A DNA stretch of 64,000 bases. It comes from Frateuria_A sp035943815 (lineage in GTDB: Bacteria; Pseudomonadota; Gammaproteobacteria; Xanthomonadales; Rhodanobacteraceae). Positions 19,330 to 28,396 of the stretch are shown here, piece after piece. Below the pieces are notes generated by a model. The model ran no database searches. It was not told the origin of the DNA and was given only the letters and a program-made list of their open reading frames with translations. Each line of letters starts with the position of its first letter. The first letter of the stretch is position 1. The stretch spans positions 1 to 64,000 of the forward strand of contig NZ_DASZBU010000015.1 in NCBI RefSeq assembly GCF_035943815.1. The letters are read 5' to 3'. A program made the position numbers and the translations under genes.

Positions 19330-20139
19330 ATGAGCCTGCGCGGCATTGCGATAGAGACCCTCAAGCTGCCTGCCCTTGCACCGCTCGCGCGGCTGCTCTA
19401 CCGGCGCTTCTTCACGCGCCAGCGCAAGGGAAACCACTACCACGGCGTCTACGCCAGCTACGCGGATGCGCTGCGCGCGGTGCCTGCCTCGCTGCTCGGC
19501 AGCTACGACAACGCCGATGCGGCTGCGCGATACCGGGAGCGCACGCGGCAACTCTCCATCGGAGACTACCCGGTGCTTTACTGGGTCTCGCGCCTGCTCG
19601 ACGAGGGCAACCGCAGAGTCTTCGACCTCGGCGGCCACATCGGCGTGGCTTACTACGCGTTCCAGCATTACCGGGCCTTTCCAGTGGACCTGCAGTGGAC
19701 CGTGAGCGACCTGCCCACCACGATGGACGCCGGCCGCGCCTGGGCGCAGGCGCACGACCCGGCCGGGCGGCTGTCCTTCGCGGACGACAAGCAACGGGCC
19801 GACGGCCAGGATGTCCTGCTGGTACTCGGCGCGATGCAATACTTCGATTACGACTTTGCCTCCTGGCTGCGCACGCTTTCGCGGCCGCCGGCGCACCTGC
19901 TGGTCAACCTGACGCCGATGCATCCCACCCGCGACTTCCACACGCTGCAGAACATGGGATTCGCCTGCGTGCCCTACCGCATCCACGCGCGGCCGGCCTT
20001 CCTCGAGGCCATGGCCAGGCTGGGTTATCGCGTGGTCGATGCATGGCGCAACGATGACCGCAGATGCCGCATACCTTTCGCCCACGATCACGACGTGGAC
20101 GGCTACAGCGGCTTCTATCTTCGCCGCGAACACGCATGA
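19330..20139 (+). CDS. TIGR04325-family putative methyltransferase
   Basis: A 269-aa protein. FDLGGHIGVAYYAFQHY is the SAM-binding motif I equivalent, DLPTTMDAGRAW follows the second strand, and DVLLVLGAMQYFDYDFASWL is the motif IV region. The closing DVDGYSGFYLRR is typical of the TIGR04325 group, which is often found in surface polysaccharide clusters. The substrate is unknown and no glycan cluster surrounds it here. The start at 19330 follows GGGAGCTGCC. Confidence 0.8.
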   Translation: MSLRGIAIETLKLPALAPLARLLYRRFFTRQRKGNHYHGVYASYADALRAVPASLLGSYDNADAAARYRERTRQLSIGDYPVLYWVSRLLDEGNRRVFDLGGHIGVAYYAFQHYRAFPVDLQWTVSDLPTTMDAGRAWAQAHDPAGRLSFADDKQRADGQDVLLVLGAMQYFDYDFASWLRTLSRPPAHLLVNLTPMHPTRDFHTLQNMGFACVPYRIHARPAFLEAMARLGYRVVDAWRNDDRRCRIPFAHDHDVDGYSGFYLRREHA

Positions 20140-20367
20140 GCCCGGAGTAAGCCCGCGTCCGGACCCGGCCGTGGCCTCCGGCACTGCATCGTCCGTCGCC
20201 TTCACCATCTCGGCACTCCCCATTGAGGCCCGGCGTGCCGGCGACGTCCCCGGCGGCTCAACGAGGGCTCGGCCAGGCCTTTCGATGTCTTGCAAATTCC
20301 CGGCGGGCATTCCCATAGTCGCAATGCACCACGACAGGTGCGGTCACCCCAAGAGGATCCTCCAGCC

Positions 20368-22311
20368 ATGAAGAAAGCCGCCCTGGCTCCAGCGCTCGTC
20401 TCGCTCGCCTGCCTCCTGTCCACCGCCGCGTTCGCCCGCCCGCCGATAGGGCAGGATGCCGCGAAGGTCACGCCCGACATGATCCAGACCGGGTCCGACA
20501 TCCCGGCCGCTTGGAAGACGCCGCAGGGCGACGTCGACTACGTCAAGCGCGAGGTCATGATCCCGATGCGCGACGGTGTGAAGCTGCACACCGTGATCGC
20601 GATCCCCAAGGGCGCCCGTGGCCTGCCGATGCTGCTCGAGCGCACACCCTACAAGGCAAGCGGCTTCATGCCCGAGAACAGCCCGCACCTGGCCGATGCG
20701 GTGTGGTCGGGCAACAAGGACTGGGCCGACGGCAGCACCATCCTGGTCTGGCAGGACGTTCGCGGCAAATACGGCTCCGAAGGCGATTACGTCATGACGC
20801 GCCCGCCGATGGGGCCGCTCAACCCGAGCAAGACCGACGACACCACCGACGCCTGGGACACCATCGACTGGCTGGTGAAGAACATCAAGGAGTCCAACGG
20901 CAAGGTCGGCATGATCGGCTCATCCTACGACGGCTGGACCGTGGCCATGGCCCTGCTCCACCCGCACCCGGCGCTGAAGGTCGCGGCGCCGGAGTCGCCG
21001 ATGATCGACGGCTGGATGGGCGACGACTGGTACCACTACGGCGCCTTGCGCCAGGTCAACCTGGACTACTTCACCGAGCAGACGACGGCGAAGGGCGAAG
21101 GCGAAAGCGTCCCGCGCGAGAACTACGACGACTACACCAACTTCCTTAAGGCCGGCTCGGCCGGCGCCTACGCCGAGGCCCATGGCTTCAAGCAGCTGCC
21201 CTGGTGGAACCGCTTCGCGGCGCATCCGGCCTATGACGCGTTCTGGCAACTGCAGGCGCTCGACAAGCTGCTCGTCGCCCATCCCTCCAGCGTGCCGACG
21301 ATGTGGCTGCAGGGCCTGTGGGACCAGGAGGACATCTACGGCGCCGTGCATGCCTGGGAAGCGCTTGAGAAGGCCGGGCACGGCGCCAACAATCACCTGG
21401 TGATGGGCCCTTGGTGGCACAGCCAGATCAATCGCGACGGCTGGGCCATCGGGCCGCTCAAGTGGCCGGGCGACACCACGGCGCAGTTCCGCCGGCAGGT
21501 GCTGATCCCCTGGTTCCAGCACTACCTGCGCGGCACGCCGCTGCCCAAGCCGCTGCCCGAGGCGATGATCTACAACCCGGTCGCGCAGCGCTGGGACAGC
21601 TTCTCCGATTGGAAGCCGGCCAGCGAACAGCGGCTCACCCCGCTCTACCTGCAGGCAGACATGGCCCTGGGCTTCCAGGCGCCGGCCGGCGGGAGCGACA
21701 GTTACGTCTCCGACCCGGCCAAGCCCGTGCCCTTCCTGCCGCGCCCGATCCCGCAGAAGAACGACCGCTGGCGCACCTGGCTGGTGCAGGACCAGCGCTT
21801 CGTGGTCGACCGGCCCGACGTACTGTCCTACGTCACGCCCGTGCTGACGACAGCCGTGACCGTCCAGGGCGCGCCGATCGCCGACCTGTTCGCCCGCACC
21901 ACCGGCACCGACGGCGATTTCGTGGTCAAGCTGATCGACGTCTACCCGGGCACGTATCCGGCCGATCCGGCGATGGGCGGCTACGAGCTGCCGGTGTCGC
22001 TGGACATCTTCCGCGGCCGCTACCGCAAGAGCTTCGCCGAGCCCTCCCCCATCCCGGCCAACCAGGTACAGGAATACAGGTTCCGCCTGCCGACCGTGAA
22101 CTACGCCTTCCAGCCCGGCCACCGGATCATGGTGCAGATCCAGTCCAGCCTGTTCCCGCTCTACGACCGCAACCCACAGACCTACGTGCCCAACATCCTC
22201 TTCGCCAAGCCGTCGGACTACCGCAAGGCGACGGTGACGATCGAGCATGGGGCGGACGGGCGCAGCGCCGTGCTGCTGCCGGTGGTGTCAGGAGCGGCGC
22301 ACGGCGGCTGA
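20368..22311 (+). CDS. CocE/NonD-family serine hydrolase (peptidase S15 type), exported
   Basis: A 647-aa enzyme with a signal peptide (MKKAALAPALVSLACLLSTAAFA). The S15 domain has YVKREVMIPMRDGVKL, the oxyanion region LLERTPYKASG, QDVRGKYGSEGDY, the nucleophile Ser in GMIGSSYDGW, the Asp in LWDQEDIYG, and the His in MGPWWHSQ. The C-terminal jelly-roll runs from about 440 to the end. Such enzymes cleave Xaa-Pro dipeptides, cocaine or glutaryl-type esters and amides. A strong hairpin follows. Confidence 0.88.
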   Translation: MKKAALAPALVSLACLLSTAAFARPPIGQDAAKVTPDMIQTGSDIPAAWKTPQGDVDYVKREVMIPMRDGVKLHTVIAIPKGARGLPMLLERTPYKASGFMPENSPHLADAVWSGNKDWADGSTILVWQDVRGKYGSEGDYVMTRPPMGPLNPSKTDDTTDAWDTIDWLVKNIKESNGKVGMIGSSYDGWTVAMALLHPHPALKVAAPESPMIDGWMGDDWYHYGALRQVNLDYFTEQTTAKGEGESVPRENYDDYTNFLKAGSAGAYAEAHGFKQLPWWNRFAAHPAYDAFWQLQALDKLLVAHPSSVPTMWLQGLWDQEDIYGAVHAWEALEKAGHGANNHLVMGPWWHSQINRDGWAIGPLKWPGDTTAQFRRQVLIPWFQHYLRGTPLPKPLPEAMIYNPVAQRWDSFSDWKPASEQRLTPLYLQADMALGFQAPAGGSDSYVSDPAKPVPFLPRPIPQKNDRWRTWLVQDQRFVVDRPDVLSYVTPVLTTAVTVQGAPIADLFARTTGTDGDFVVKLIDVYPGTYPADPAMGGYELPVSLDIFRGRYRKSFAEPSPIPANQVQEYRFRLPTVNYAFQPGHRIMVQIQSSLFPLYDRNPQTYVPNILFAKPSDYRKATVTIEHGADGRSAVLLPVVSGAAHGG

Positions 22312-22357
22312 GGGGGAGCCGATCCGCGGACGAACGTCGTCCCCGTCACCAGGGACC

Positions 22358-22380
22358 GGGCCCGCTCACAACGCGGGCCC
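22358..22380 (+). terminator. Strong hairpin after the S15 hydrolase gene
   Basis: GGGCCCGC and GCGGGCCC form an 8-bp perfect stem with a 7-nt loop, 47 bp after the stop codon. No U-tract follows. It lies in a convergent gap, so it may act on both strands. Confidence 0.55.
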
Positions 22381-22571
22381 TATCGAGCCTGCCCGGGATC
22401 ACCGTCCCTTCTCCACTCCGCAGGAGCGCCGGCGGGACGGCAAGCCGGCTTGAAGAGCGAGCACCACGGATGGCGCCAGTACGAGTAAGTACGGGAACTT
22501 CACCAGGGACTCTGGGCGGAACGCTTCGGCCTGGCGCCGCCTGCCGCTGACGGAAGCAAGGCAGAGCGTGG

Positions 22572-23126
22572 CTACGCCTCGTCCGCCGACTCCGGCGCCC
22601 CAAAGGCCTTGCTGTAGTAGCCGGAAGGATCGAAGCAACAGACCCGCCGCTTGCCCGAGGCGAGCATGTCGCAGGCGTCAGCCACCCGCTTCTCGCGGGT
22701 GGCCGGTTGCCTGGCGGAAGTCATCCAGTGGATCCAGTCCACGCGCGCCAGGGTGGTCGTGCTTTCCCAGGTCGCCCACGCCCCGGGGGTGTCGTCCAGC
22801 GCCCGGCGCAGGTCCGGCGGCAGCTCCGGCTCCGGTTCCTCGGCCACCGGCGCGATCTCGAGCGCAACCGTGTCGCCGATGGCGGCACGAGCGGCTTTGC
22901 GAAGCGCCTCATCCACCTTGAGCCAGTGGCTCAGTTGGCCATCCGGCTCGAGCGTGGCGGTAAAGGCGTGACCGTTGAGCGTGCCCTCCACGCTCGTCCT
23001 TCCCCGCCGCGGCAACCTGGCGCTGGCTTCCGCGGGCAGCACCACGAACGCCCACGACGCGTCGCGCGGTTCGCCAGGGCGCAGCAGCTTGGCATCGAAT
23101 CGGGAGGTGGTGGTGTTCCTGGCCAT
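22572..23126 (-). CDS. DUF1905 + YdeI/OmpD-associated protein
   Basis: A 184-aa two-part protein. The first 90 residues are a DUF1905 barrel (RFDAKLLRPGE, SWAFVVLPAEASARLPRRGRTSVEGTLNGHAF, GDTVALEIAP). The C-terminal part is the YdeI-type helical domain (PPDLRRALDDTPGAWATWESTTTLARVDWIHWMTSARQPATREKR). The role is unknown; relatives act in stress or peptide resistance. It follows the M24 peptidase by 19 bp and may share its transcript. Confidence 0.8.
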   Translation of the reverse strand: MARNTTTSRFDAKLLRPGEPRDASWAFVVLPAEASARLPRRGRTSVEGTLNGHAFTATLEPDGQLSHWLKVDEALRKAARAAIGDTVALEIAPVAEEPEPELPPDLRRALDDTPGAWATWESTTTLARVDWIHWMTSARQPATREKRVADACDMLASGKRRVCCFDPSGYYSKAFGAPESADEA

Positions 23127-23145
23127 GCTGGGATCGCCCCGCAGC

Positions 23146-24450
23146 TCAACCGAACGGCTGCTCGATGGACGGGCTTTGCGGCGTGAACCAGCGCGCGCCG
23201 TCGGCCGCGACGTGCATGTCGTCTTCCAGCCGCACGCCGAACTCGCCGGGGATATAGATGCCGGGCTCGTCGCTGAAGGTCATGCCCGCCTCGATCCGGC
23301 GCGTGTTGCCCTGCACGAGGTAGTACCACTCGTGCATGTCCATGCCGATGCCATGGCCCAGGCGGTGCGAGAAATAGGTGTAGCCGGGGCCGTAGCCGGC
23401 GTCGGTGATCACCTTGCGCGCGGCGGCGTCCACCGACTCCATCGTGGCGCCCGGATGCGCCGCGGCCAGCGCTGCCCGCTGTGCCTTGCGCACGATGTCG
23501 AACACCCGCTTCATCTTGTCGCTGGCCCTGCCCAGGGTGAAGGTGCGGGTGAGGTCGCTCATGTAGCCTTCCACGTAGCAGCCGTCGTCCAGCATCACCG
23601 GCGTGCCTTCGCGAATCACCTGCGGTTCGCGCGAGCCGTGCGGCTGCGCGGTGAACTCGCCCACGTTGATGCTGGCATCGCCGCGCAGGCCCATGCGCGC
23701 GTAGCCCGCCTCCACCCATGCCCCGATGTGCTGCTGGGTCATGCCCGGTTCCAGCCCCTGCCAGATCGCCTTGTACAAGGCCAGAGTGGCGTTGCACGCC
23801 ACCTGCATCAGGGCGAGCTCCGCGGGGCTCTTGATCGCGCGGCAGCCGGCGGTGACCGGCGTGGCCGGAACCAGCTTCGCCTGCGGCATGGCCTCGGCCA
23901 GGCCGGTAGCGCGGAAGAACGGCACCTTCTCCTCGATGCCAAGTACGCCCGCGCCGGCATGCCTCTCGCGCATCACCCGGGCGACCACCGCGTAAGGGCT
24001 TTCGTTTTCCTGCCAGGTGCGTACGTCGTGCCCGAAGCGGATCTGCTCCAGCGCGCGGCTGCGTTCGAATGCGGGCGTGACGTACACCGGATCGCCCGAG
24101 CGCGGCAACACCATGCCCATCAGGCGCTCGCTGGTCCACCAGCGCATGCCGGTGTAGTAGTCCAGCGTGGTGCCGCCGTCGAGATAGATGGCGTCCATCC
24201 CGAGCCGGCCCATCAGCTCCTGCGCCCTGGCCAGCCGGGCCCGGCGCTCATCGTCCGTGATCGGCACCACCTGCGAGGCGACCGGCTGCAGCGCGAGGAT
24301 CGACGGCGGCAGCTTGATGGCGCCCGTTGCGGCGTCCTTCGCGCTGGCGGTACCGCCGAGCATCGCCGCGGGCAGTGCGGCCGCCCCCAGCGCCGTGGAC
24401 TGCAGGAAGCGACGGCGGCCGGGGTTGGTCGTGTCTGGGCTGTTGTTCAT
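23146..24450 (-). CDS. M24-family metallopeptidase (Xaa-Pro aminopeptidase-like), Tat-exported
   Basis: A 434-aa protein. The N-terminus GRRRFLQSTALGAAALPAAMLGGTASA is a Tat signal. The pita-bread domain shows the metal ligands in order: the two Asp in LDDGCYVEGYMSDLTRTF, His in GHGIGMDMHEW, Glu in FSDEPGIYIP and Glu in GVRLEDD. It likely removes N-terminal residues next to proline in the periplasm. Together with the nearby S15 hydrolase it points to proline-peptide use. Confidence 0.9.
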   Translation of the reverse strand: MNNSPDTTNPGRRRFLQSTALGAAALPAAMLGGTASAKDAATGAIKLPPSILALQPVASQVVPITDDERRARLARAQELMGRLGMDAIYLDGGTTLDYYTGMRWWTSERLMGMVLPRSGDPVYVTPAFERSRALEQIRFGHDVRTWQENESPYAVVARVMRERHAGAGVLGIEEKVPFFRATGLAEAMPQAKLVPATPVTAGCRAIKSPAELALMQVACNATLALYKAIWQGLEPGMTQQHIGAWVEAGYARMGLRGDASINVGEFTAQPHGSREPQVIREGTPVMLDDGCYVEGYMSDLTRTFTLGRASDKMKRVFDIVRKAQRAALAAAHPGATMESVDAAARKVITDAGYGPGYTYFSHRLGHGIGMDMHEWYYLVQGNTRRIEAGMTFSDEPGIYIPGEFGVRLEDDMHVAADGARWFTPQSPSIEQPFG

Positions 24451-24550
24451 GGTTCTCTCGCGATGAGCGGTGACCGCGGATCGGTCATCCGGCGGCTAGT
24501 TCTACCGGGAATCTAACCTGACTGCGCCGCCATCGAGGACGCATTCGCTC

Positions 24551-25108
24551 TCACCCGCGCCAGTTGGCATGCGCGCGCCAGAACTCCACGCTGCGCCGAT
24601 AGGCGTCCCGATCCAGCGGCACACCCGAGCCGCCCTCCTCCACGCCAAGGGCATTGCGCATCATGGTGATCGGCGCCATCGGCGTTTCCTCCGGCTCGGC
24701 GGTGTACATGCATCCCACCACGCCCCAGTCCGCCGCGATCGGCGAGCCCTCCTTCGCCAGCTGTTCGCGGCTGTACAGGATCGGGATCAGGTAACCGGCC
24801 ACCGGCGGCTCCAGCCCCTCGAACCAGCGCACCAGCACCGGCAGCTCCTCCCGCGTGCGCGCCTCGTAGTCCGAGCGCAGCAGGTGACGGTTGTCGTCGG
24901 TGATCGGCACGGCCAGGCATCGGGTGGAGGTCCAGTTGCGATGCACGTGCAGCTTGCAGAACGGCGCGTAGCCGTCGAGCACCTTAAGCGGTGCCACCTG
25001 GTTGAGATGACGCTCGAACGCCTCGGGCGTGCAGCCCTGGATGGTGTTGCGGCGAGGCTCGCGCGGGAACAGTCGTGGCAGGGCGAAGTCGGTGAGGACG
25101 ATGGACAT
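24551..25108 (-). CDS. DUF3228 family protein
   Basis: A 185-aa cytoplasmic protein with the DUF3228 features: LTDFALPRLFPREPRRNTIQGCTPEAFERHLN, then VLDGYAPFCKLHVHRNWTSTRCLAVPIT, GYLIPILYSREQL, and MAPITMMRNALGVEEGGSGVPLDR. No function is known for the family. The ATG at 25108 was chosen because it leaves room for the divergent catalase promoter. The nearest downstream gene on this strand is about 100 bp away. Confidence 0.85.
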   Translation of the reverse strand: MSIVLTDFALPRLFPREPRRNTIQGCTPEAFERHLNQVAPLKVLDGYAPFCKLHVHRNWTSTRCLAVPITDDNRHLLRSDYEARTREELPVLVRWFEGLEPPVAGYLIPILYSREQLAKEGSPIAADWGVVGCMYTAEPEETPMAPITMMRNALGVEEGGSGVPLDRDAYRRSVEFWRAHANWRG

Positions 25109-25256
25109 GGGCGTGATGGCAGGGGCGGACCCCACGCATTATCCGTGCAAGACGACGCCTATCGCCGCGATCGGAAAAAGCAAATGGCCTACACGCGGCC
25201 GCGTCGTCACACTGGCTACAAATCCGCGCGATGCATTGCCACTGGAGGAAACGACC

Positions 25257-26756
25257 ATGTCCGCAGCTGGAAAGAAACCCCAAGCCGCTTCGACCACGGG
25301 CACCGGCGCCCCGGCCGTGAGCGACCGCGACGCACTGACCATCGGCCCCGACGGCCCGATCGTCCTGCACGACGTGCATTTCCTGGAGCAGATGGCGCAC
25401 TTCAACCGCGAGAAGGTTCCCGAGCGCCAGCCGCACGCCAAGGGCGCCGGCGCGTTCGGCGTATTCGAGACCACCGGGGACGTATCCAGATACACCCGGG
25501 CCGCGTTGTTCCAGAAGGGCGCCCGGACCGACGTGTTGGCACGCTTCTCCACCGTGGCCGGCGAGATGGGTAGTCCCGACACCTTGCGCGACGTGCGCGG
25601 CTTCGCGCTCAAGTTCTACACCGACGAGGGCAACTACGACCTGGTCGGCAACAACACGCCGGTCTTCTTCCTGCGCGACCCGATGAAGTTCCCGCACTTC
25701 ATCCGCAGCCAGAAGCGCCTTCCCGACTCCGGCCTGCGCGACAACCACATGCAATGGGACTTCTGGACGTCCAACCCGGAATCGGCGCACCAGGTCACCT
25801 ACGTCATGGGCGAGCGCGGCCTGCCGCGCACCTGGCGCCACATGAACGGCTACGGCTCGCACACGTACCTGTGGATCAACGCCACCGGCGAGAAGTTCTG
25901 GGTCAAGTACCACTTCCACACCCGCCAGGGCATGGCCTTCTTCGACAACGCCCAGGCCGCCGCGATGGCCGGGCATGACGCCGACTATCACCGGCGCGAC
26001 TTGTTCGAGGCGATCGCGCGCGGCGACTTTCCCGCCTGGGAGCTGTCGGTGCAGGTCATGCCCTACGCCGAGGCGAAGGACTACCGCTTCAACCCGTTCG
26101 ACCTGACCAAGGTCTGGCCGCACGGCGACTACCCGCTGCTCAAGGTCGGCACGCTGACGCTCGACCGCAACCCGGAGAACTTCTTCGCGCAGATCGAGCA
26201 GGCTGCGTTTTCGCCGGGCAACACCGTGCCCGGCATCGGCCTGTCGCCGGACAAGATGCTGCTCGGCCGCGCGTTCGCCTATGCCGATGCGCAGCGCAAC
26301 CGTATCGGCACGAACTTCCACCAGTTGCCGGTGAACCAGCCGAAAGTGCCGCTCAATACCTACCTGTTCGATGGCCAGATGGCCTATCACCACAGCGGCA
26401 ACGCGCCGGTATACGCGCCAAACAGTGGAGGGCGCGGCTGGTCAGACCAGACCGGACCGGTGGCCGACGGCTGGGAAGCCGACGGCGCGATCGTGCGCAG
26501 CGCCTACACCCTGCATGCCGAGGACGACGACTTCGGCCAGGCCGGTACGCTGGTGCGCAAGGTGTGGAACGACGCCCAGCGCGCGCAGTTCGTGGACCAG
26601 GTCGCGGGCAGCCTGCTCGGCGGCGTGCGCAGTCCGGTGCTGGAGCGCGCCTTCGCCTACTGGAAGTACGTCGATGCAGACATCGGCCGGCGGATCGAGG
26701 ACAAAGTGCGCGCAGGGCGCGCGGCGGAGCCGGCCGAGGGCATGGGCGAGGGCTGA
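25257..26756 (+). CDS. katA: Monofunctional haem catalase
   Basis: A 499-aa small-subunit catalase. The distal His is H60 in PHAKGAGAFG; the Asn of the distal pocket lies in DLVGNNTPVFFLRDP; the haem ligand Tyr is in RAFAYADAQRNRIG; and the NADPH-binding-type region ends VNQPKVPLNTYLFDGQM. It breaks down hydrogen peroxide in the cytoplasm. An AGGAAA RBS precedes the ATG. The upstream gap holds a short palindrome, ATCGC-C-GCGAT (25161-25171), that may be chance. The katA symbol is by family; KatB is possible. Confidence 0.92.
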   Translation: MSAAGKKPQAASTTGTGAPAVSDRDALTIGPDGPIVLHDVHFLEQMAHFNREKVPERQPHAKGAGAFGVFETTGDVSRYTRAALFQKGARTDVLARFSTVAGEMGSPDTLRDVRGFALKFYTDEGNYDLVGNNTPVFFLRDPMKFPHFIRSQKRLPDSGLRDNHMQWDFWTSNPESAHQVTYVMGERGLPRTWRHMNGYGSHTYLWINATGEKFWVKYHFHTRQGMAFFDNAQAAAMAGHDADYHRRDLFEAIARGDFPAWELSVQVMPYAEAKDYRFNPFDLTKVWPHGDYPLLKVGTLTLDRNPENFFAQIEQAAFSPGNTVPGIGLSPDKMLLGRAFAYADAQRNRIGTNFHQLPVNQPKVPLNTYLFDGQMAYHHSGNAPVYAPNSGGRGWSDQTGPVADGWEADGAIVRSAYTLHAEDDDFGQAGTLVRKVWNDAQRAQFVDQVAGSLLGGVRSPVLERAFAYWKYVDADIGRRIEDKVRAGRAAEPAEGMGEG

Positions 26757-26766
26757 ACAGGAGGGC

Positions 26767-26802
26767 GCGCCCCCGCCCGCGCCCATCCGCTGTCGGGGGC
26801 GC
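26767..26802 (+). terminator. Terminator candidate after katA
   Basis: GCGCCCCCG (26767-26775) and CGGGGGCGC (26794-26802) form a perfect 9-bp GC stem 10 bp after the catalase stop, with an 18-nt loop and a weak T-rich stretch (GGATTTGAT) downstream. Confidence 0.45.
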
Positions 26803-27014
26803 ACGCCGGATTTGATCGGGCCTGCGGCCGGGACATTCGACACCTCCGGTGGCGATCCGCCGGGTGCCCTCCGGTACGCAGACGGGTCGCACGCAACGTA
26901 CGACGCGAACCGCTCAAGTCTCCCCAACCACTGCCGATACACGCTTGCCAACCCGTGCACCACGCGGGTTGCGCCGTATCCCCGTCCGGCCAGCGGTAGA
27001 GAACACGACAAGAC

Positions 27015-28220
27015 ATGGGCTCGCCACTCAAGAAGATTCCTGCCTCCCGGGCCAGGCTGGGCATGTACGTGCGCCGGATCGAGGGCAAGTGGCGGGACCA
27101 TCCCTTCTGGCGCCGCTCCTTCCTGGTGGCCGATGCCGAGGCGCTGAAGCTGCTGCGCGCGCTTGGCCGGCAGGAGATCTGGATCGACACGCACAAGGGC
27201 CTGGACGAGGAGGTGCAGGCCTCGCCTGAGCCCTGCCATGACGACGCTCCGGCCCCACCCGATGCACCCTCCGAGCCGGAGGTTGCGCGCTCCGATTTCG
27301 GCGACGACATTGTCCGCGCCGAAGCCATCCGCGACCGCGCCAAGGTCGCCGCCAAGGCGTTGTTCGACGACGCCCGCATGGGTCGCGCGCTGCGCATGGA
27401 AGACCTCGCCAGCGTGATCGACGAAGTGGACAACGCGATCGCGCTGAACCCGGCGGCGATGCTCAGCGTGGTGCGCCTGAAGAACAAGGACGACTATACC
27501 TACCTGCACTCGGTCGCCGTTGCCGCGTTGATGATGGCGCTGGGCCGCCGCCTCGGATTCGAGGGCGCGGCGCTGACCGAGCTCGGGCTCGCCGGGCTGC
27601 TGCACGACATCGGCAAGGTCGGCGTCCCCGACGCGACGCTCAACAAGCCGGGGCGGCTCGATCCGCTGGAGTGGGCCTCGGTCCGGCAGCATCCGCAGAT
27701 CGGGTGGGACATCCTGCGCCGCGAGTCCGCGGCCGGTCCGATGGCGCTGGACATGTGCCTGCATCATCACGAGAAGACCGACGGCAGCGGTTACCCGCAC
27801 AAACTCGGCGGCGAGGCGATCAGCCGCGTCGCGCGCATGGGCGCGATCTGCGATGTGTACGACGCGATCACATCCGACCGCCCCTACAAGCGCGGCTGGC
27901 AGCCAGCCGAGGCCATCCGCCGGATGGCCGAATGGCAGGAGGGGCACTTCGACCGGGCCATCTTCCACGCCTTCGTCAAGCTGATCGGCATCTACCCCAC
28001 CGGCACGCTGGTGCGGCTGGCCTCCGACCGCCTCGCCGTGGTGCTCAGCCAGAGCGGCGGCAGCTCGCTCACGCCGACCGTGCGATTGATCTGCAGCCTG
28101 CCCGATGGCGAGCCGCTGGCCCCCACGGAGATGGAGCTGGAAGACAGCGGCGACCGGATCGTCGCCATCGAAGACCCGGCCCGCTGGAACCTGCAGGTTC
28201 CGCAATTGCTGCGGGCGTGA
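27015..28220 (+). CDS. HD-GYP c-di-GMP phosphodiesterase with DUF3391
   Basis: A 401-aa cytoplasmic protein. Residues 5-130 form a DUF3391 N-terminal domain (IPASRARLGMYVRRIEGKW, FLVADAEALKLLRALGRQEIWIDT). The HD-GYP domain spans about 150-330 with HD at 197-198 (LLHDIGKVGVPD), the HHEKTDGSGYP motif at 251-261, and CDVYDAITSDRPYKRGW. All metal ligands and the GYP loop are present, so it should be an active c-di-GMP hydrolase. It lies alone, 258 bp after katA. Confidence 0.93.
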   Translation: MGSPLKKIPASRARLGMYVRRIEGKWRDHPFWRRSFLVADAEALKLLRALGRQEIWIDTHKGLDEEVQASPEPCHDDAPAPPDAPSEPEVARSDFGDDIVRAEAIRDRAKVAAKALFDDARMGRALRMEDLASVIDEVDNAIALNPAAMLSVVRLKNKDDYTYLHSVAVAALMMALGRRLGFEGAALTELGLAGLLHDIGKVGVPDATLNKPGRLDPLEWASVRQHPQIGWDILRRESAAGPMALDMCLHHHEKTDGSGYPHKLGGEAISRVARMGAICDVYDAITSDRPYKRGWQPAEAIRRMAEWQEGHFDRAIFHAFVKLIGIYPTGTLVRLASDRLAVVLSQSGGSSLTPTVRLICSLPDGEPLAPTEMELEDSGDRIVAIEDPARWNLQVPQLLRA

Positions 28221-28396
28221 TCGCCGGGCCCGTTTTCCAGTGGTCGTCCCGTTCCGCCACCAACCCGCGATGGCTCGGCCTGCGCCTGCGCACCGGGCAA
28301 CAGCAGATGCGCGCGCTTGGGCTGCAGGCACCATGCTGTGCCCGCCCATGCCGGACGCCATCGTCGAGCTGCGCCTCGCCACGCTAGACTGCACGC

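Noticed and set aside
25161..25171. Palindrome ATCGC-C-GCGAT before the catalase gene as an OxyR site
   Set aside because: It is short, GC-rich and lacks the spaced ATAG/CTAT half-sites of OxyR; chance is likely in this composition.
26442..28394. A minus-strand frame of 650 codons over the catalase end and HD-GYP gene
   Set aside because: It crosses the end of katA, a terminator candidate and a whole HD-GYP gene with complete catalytic motifs on the other strand.
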